Shown here one piece after another: positions 5,410 to 6,884 of a DNA stretch of 6,884 nt. The notes beneath the pieces were generated by a model. The model had not been told where the DNA came from. It saw only the letters and a list, made by a program, of their open reading frames with translations, and ran no database searches. Source of the stretch: Elusimicrobiota bacterium (GTDB taxonomy: Bacteria > Elusimicrobiota > Elusimicrobia > UBA1565 > UBA9628); assembly GCA_028871595.1 (NCBI GenBank), contig JAGWMT010000172.1, positions 1 to 6,884 of the forward strand, read 5' to 3'. The stretch's first letter is position 1. Each line of letters begins with the position of its first letter. A program made the translations under genes and the position numbers.

Positions 5410-6475
5410 CCGGGTGCCCGACGTTGCGCGCGTAATTGCTCATCTTGATCTTGACGTGGCGTGGATAACGTCGTTGGGACCGTCTGGGTGGAAGGATCAG
5501 GTCCTCCATCTCGATGCGCATATCGCGGATCATCTTCGGCAGCTTGCCGGGACTGGCGACCTCCGCCCAGAAGTACAAGTCTCGGATCAGCCGCAGCGCT
5601 CCTCGAAAACTGATCCGCCGCGGCGCCACCCGACATTTCTCGGCCACCGCCGCCATCTCATGGCGCACGAGGTTGTAGGCTACGGCCAAGCCCCACACTT
5701 CCTGCGCCACGCGCTCCGGCGATTTTGATCGGATGGCCTCCTCGCGCTCCAGCGCGTGCGTCTTGAGCTCGTCGTAGCCGATCTCCAACTCCCAGCGCTC
5801 ATGGTAAAGCTCCGCGATCTCTCCCGCCGGATACTTCTCGCCGTCGAGCAGCGACGTCAGCAGGATCTGCGGCTTGAAGCCCTTGCGCCGGTAACGCACC
5901 GCGCGGGCTCGGAAGGTCTGCGGAAGCTCGGGGTGCTCGCGGCGAGTCGCCGGCCTGACTTCGATCTCGACCAGATCGTCTCCTCGTCCCAGCCGTTCAA
6001 TCACTCGCCACTTCAAGCCCGCCCGCGCCCGAATCAGCCAGTGCCTGTCCTCAGCGCCCGTGGCAAGCTCGTGCAGCAAGGGGTAGTTGATGAAGCCACG
6101 GTCCATGATCGTCAGCGAGCGCGGTGCAACGCGCCGCAACATGGGGGCTGCCAGCGTGGCCTCTCCTGTCCGCCAGTCCGCGAAGTCAAAGTCGACGAGC
6201 AGATGGCTGCGCAGGGCCATCACTCCCATCGCTCGAATCTGCGGGTAGCCTGCCGTGCCGCGCAGGCCCGATCCGGGCAGCCCGAATGCCTCACGGTTTT
6301 CTGCGCTGTCCGGAACCCGCAACGTCGTCCCGTCCGCCCCGAAGACAAGCAAGCCCCGCCACCGATCCTTCTCCGCCGATTCCACCCACCCGATGTTGAG
6401 CCGGGACTTCAGTCCTTCGAACGTCTCCGGAAGCACGCCGTCATTGAGGCAGGCGAACGCCGTTGCGAGACCCAT
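5399..6475 (-). CDS. IS4-family DDE transposase with deleted N-terminal domain
   Basis: A 358-residue protein. The catalytic core is complete: Asp48 in VFGADGTTLR, Asp125 in TIMDRGF, and Glu231 inside the family signature Y-x2-R-x3-E-x6-K (Tyr224, Arg227, Glu231, Lys238). The N-terminal end opens like other IS4 transposases (LPETFEGLKSRLNIGWVESA, 15-34) but jumps straight to EKDRWRGLLVFGADG. It skips the 'RRRxLP...' helix region and the 'QARxRLG' block that normally separate these parts. E. coli IS4 transposase is about 442 residues with its first Asp near 133 (recalled), so roughly 85 residues are missing in frame. The start ATG has AGGAGGG six bases upstream, so translation signals are intact. 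Without the N-terminal domain, which probably helps bind the ends, the protein is likely inactive or altered, possibly an inhibitor of full-length copies. Confidence 0.88.
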   Translation of the reverse strand: MGLATAFACLNDGVLPETFEGLKSRLNIGWVESAEKDRWRGLLVFGADGTTLRVPDSAENREAFGLPGSGLRGTAGYPQIRAMGVMALRSHLLVDFDFADWRTGEATLAAPMLRRVAPRSLTIMDRGFINYPLLHELATGAEDRHWLIRARAGLKWRVIERLGRGDDLVEIEVRPATRREHPELPQTFRARAVRYRRKGFKPQILLTSLLDGEKYPAGEIAELYHERWELEIGYDELKTHALEREEAIRSKSPERVAQEVWGLAVAYNLVRHEMAAVAEKCRVAPRRISFRGALRLIRDLYFWAEVASPGKLPKMIRDMRIEMEDLILPPRRSQRRYPRHVKIKMSNYARNVGHPGLN

Positions 6476-6506
6476 GGTGGTCCCTCCTCTCGGCGAGGAC
6501 GAGACA

Positions 6507-6686
6507 TTACCAATTCCCGCTGTCGTCGGAAAACCGGCTTAACTGACCGGCATTGGCCCTAACGGCGGCCATGATGACCTTTTTTTGCGCGTCCCCGGGA
6601 GTGCATGGGCCGGAAGCCGCGGACGAACACGGAGCGGCTGAAACGTACGCCGGCAACAAGAGCAGAGTCCAAAAAAAGATTCTCAT
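6507..6686 (-). pseudogene. Small exported-protein gene interrupted by the IS
   Basis: The frame starts MRIFFWTLLLLPAYVSAAPC, a clear Sec signal peptide with cleavage likely near residue 18 (after YVSAA or just before). It continues SSAASGPCTPGDAQKKVIMAA and crosses the IS boundary at 6563/6564. The remaining 18 or so residues (VRANAGQLSRFSDDSGNW) are encoded by the inverted repeat and adjacent IS sequence, so only residues 1-41 belong to the host gene. The ATG at 6686 overlaps the stop of the upstream gene as ATGA, indicating translational coupling. Two cysteines (20, 28) remain in the mature part. Its original length and function are unknown; a possible 3' end lies at 5333-5381. Confidence 0.6.
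6536..6563 (-). repeat. IS right terminal inverted repeat
   Basis: Partner of 5382-5409, 27 of 28 positions matching. It lies 60 bp upstream of the transposase start codon; the IS promoter, if any, must sit between here and 6490. Confidence 0.88.
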
Positions 6687-6884
6687 GGCACGACTTCGAG
6701 AATGACCTCGTTGGATTCGCTGAATCCTAGAGAATTTTTGGCGCGTTCCGCGGCGCGCTTCATTTGATGCTCTCGTGAATAGCCTTCTCGGATCATCATC
6801 TGGATATGCGCCTCCGTCGGCTGATCGAGGGGGCGGTCGTCATATGCGGCTTTGATTCGGTAGATGCCGGGCTTTTCGAACGAG
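6683..6884 (-). CDS. Beta-rich protein, C-terminal part (runs off right edge)
   Basis: The last 66 residues are visible. They begin SFEKPGIYRIKAAYDDRP, a 'F-x2-PG-x-Y-x-I-x-A-x-Y' strand pair common at the end of beta-sandwich domains. A polar helix follows (about residues 23-50, rich in Glu/Arg/Met), then SNEVILEVVP, a closing strand, before TGA 6685-6683. Codon choice is coding-like and no frame interruption is seen. It overlaps the next gene by four bases (ATGA), so both belong to one transcript. It may be a surface or lipoprotein-class protein like the one at the left edge, but this is inference; no enzyme motif is visible. Confidence 0.65.
   Translation of the reverse strand, partial: SFEKPGIYRIKAAYDDRPLDQPTEAHIQMMIREGYSREHQMKRAAERAKNSLGFSESNEVILEVVP

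Larger units (their letters stand above)
5382..6563 (-). mobile_element. IS4-family insertion sequence, internally deleted
   Basis: A 1182-bp element bounded by 28-bp inverted repeats that match at 27 positions (5382-5409 against 6536-6563). The repeat core CCAATGCCGGTCAGTTAAG resembles the tips of E. coli IS4 (TAATGCCGATCAGTTAAG, from memory). It contains one transposase gene on the minus strand. Full-length IS4-type elements are about 1.4 kb. This one is about 0.25 kb short, and the missing part maps to the transposase N-terminal domain. I could not find a target-site duplication at the repeat boundaries (see rejected items). The insertion cuts the small exported-protein gene to its right. 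Confidence 0.88.

Noticed and set aside
5756..6562. Plus-strand open frame (268 codons) opposite the transposase
   Set aside because: It is a shadow of the transposase gene; all recognisable motifs lie on the minus strand.
5368..6583. Target-site duplication of the IS
   Set aside because: I compared 8-13 bases outside the repeats in several registers. The best resemblance (acgggggtta against acggcggcca, 7 of 10) requires asymmetric IS ends, and the GTCATC shared by both flanks is not adjacent to the ends. No duplication can be claimed.
1..6884. CRISPR array, tRNA or phage/integrase module
   Set aside because: There are no regularly spaced direct repeats, no tRNA cloverleaf or T-loop signature, and no integrase or phage structural gene anywhere in the window.

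Overview
The window is GC-rich and gene-dense. It carries an LPS-type glycosyltransferase and several exported proteins with lipoprotein or Sec signal peptides, so the host is most likely a Gram-negative (diderm) bacterium. I cannot place it to phylum from the sequence alone. The double-receiver histidine kinase ending in a GK-PPW-like tail and the Pro-rich lipoproteins are compatible with a deltaproteobacterial/Bdellovibrionota-like or Elusimicrobiota-like genome, but that is a weak inference.

Layout, left to right. (1) 1-239, minus: N-terminal end of a Pro-rich lipoprotein that runs off the left edge. (2) 240-530: a gene-free, strongly structured region of about 290 bp. It holds at least four hairpins and is bounded by two outward-facing Rho-independent terminators, one per strand, each just upstream of the divergent flanking gene. 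(3) 531-3080, plus: an 849-residue membrane-bound hybrid histidine kinase with a periplasmic sensor, HAMP, kinase core and two receiver domains, the first of them apparently degenerate. (4) 3092-4120, minus: a GT9 (heptosyltransferase-like) glycosyltransferase with a TTG start, converging on the kinase with an 11-bp gap. (5) 4163-4201: a large GC hairpin. (6) 4220-4381 and 4427-5281, minus: a likely two-gene unit encoding a 53-residue two-helix membrane protein and a secreted protein with six cysteines and a glycine zipper. (7) 5382-6563: an IS4-family insertion sequence with 28-bp terminal inverted repeats. Its transposase keeps the whole DDE/YREK catalytic core but has lost about 85 residues of the N-terminal domain in frame. 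(8) 6507-6686, minus: a small exported-protein gene cut by the IS, fused to a tail encoded by the IS end. (9) 6683-6884, minus: C-terminal end of a beta-rich protein that overlaps gene 8 by ATGA and runs off the right edge.

From 6884 down to 3092 every gene reads on the minus strand. Before the IS arrived, the exported-protein genes at the right (8 and 9) and the secreted/membrane pair (6) may have formed one envelope-related cluster. The kinase is the only plus-strand gene and has no adjacent separate response regulator; its output is probably carried by its own C-terminal receivers or by an unlinked partner. The most unusual parts are the terminator-bounded structured region at 240-530 and the internally deleted IS with its disrupted host gene. 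I found no CRISPR array, tRNA, rRNA or phage module.
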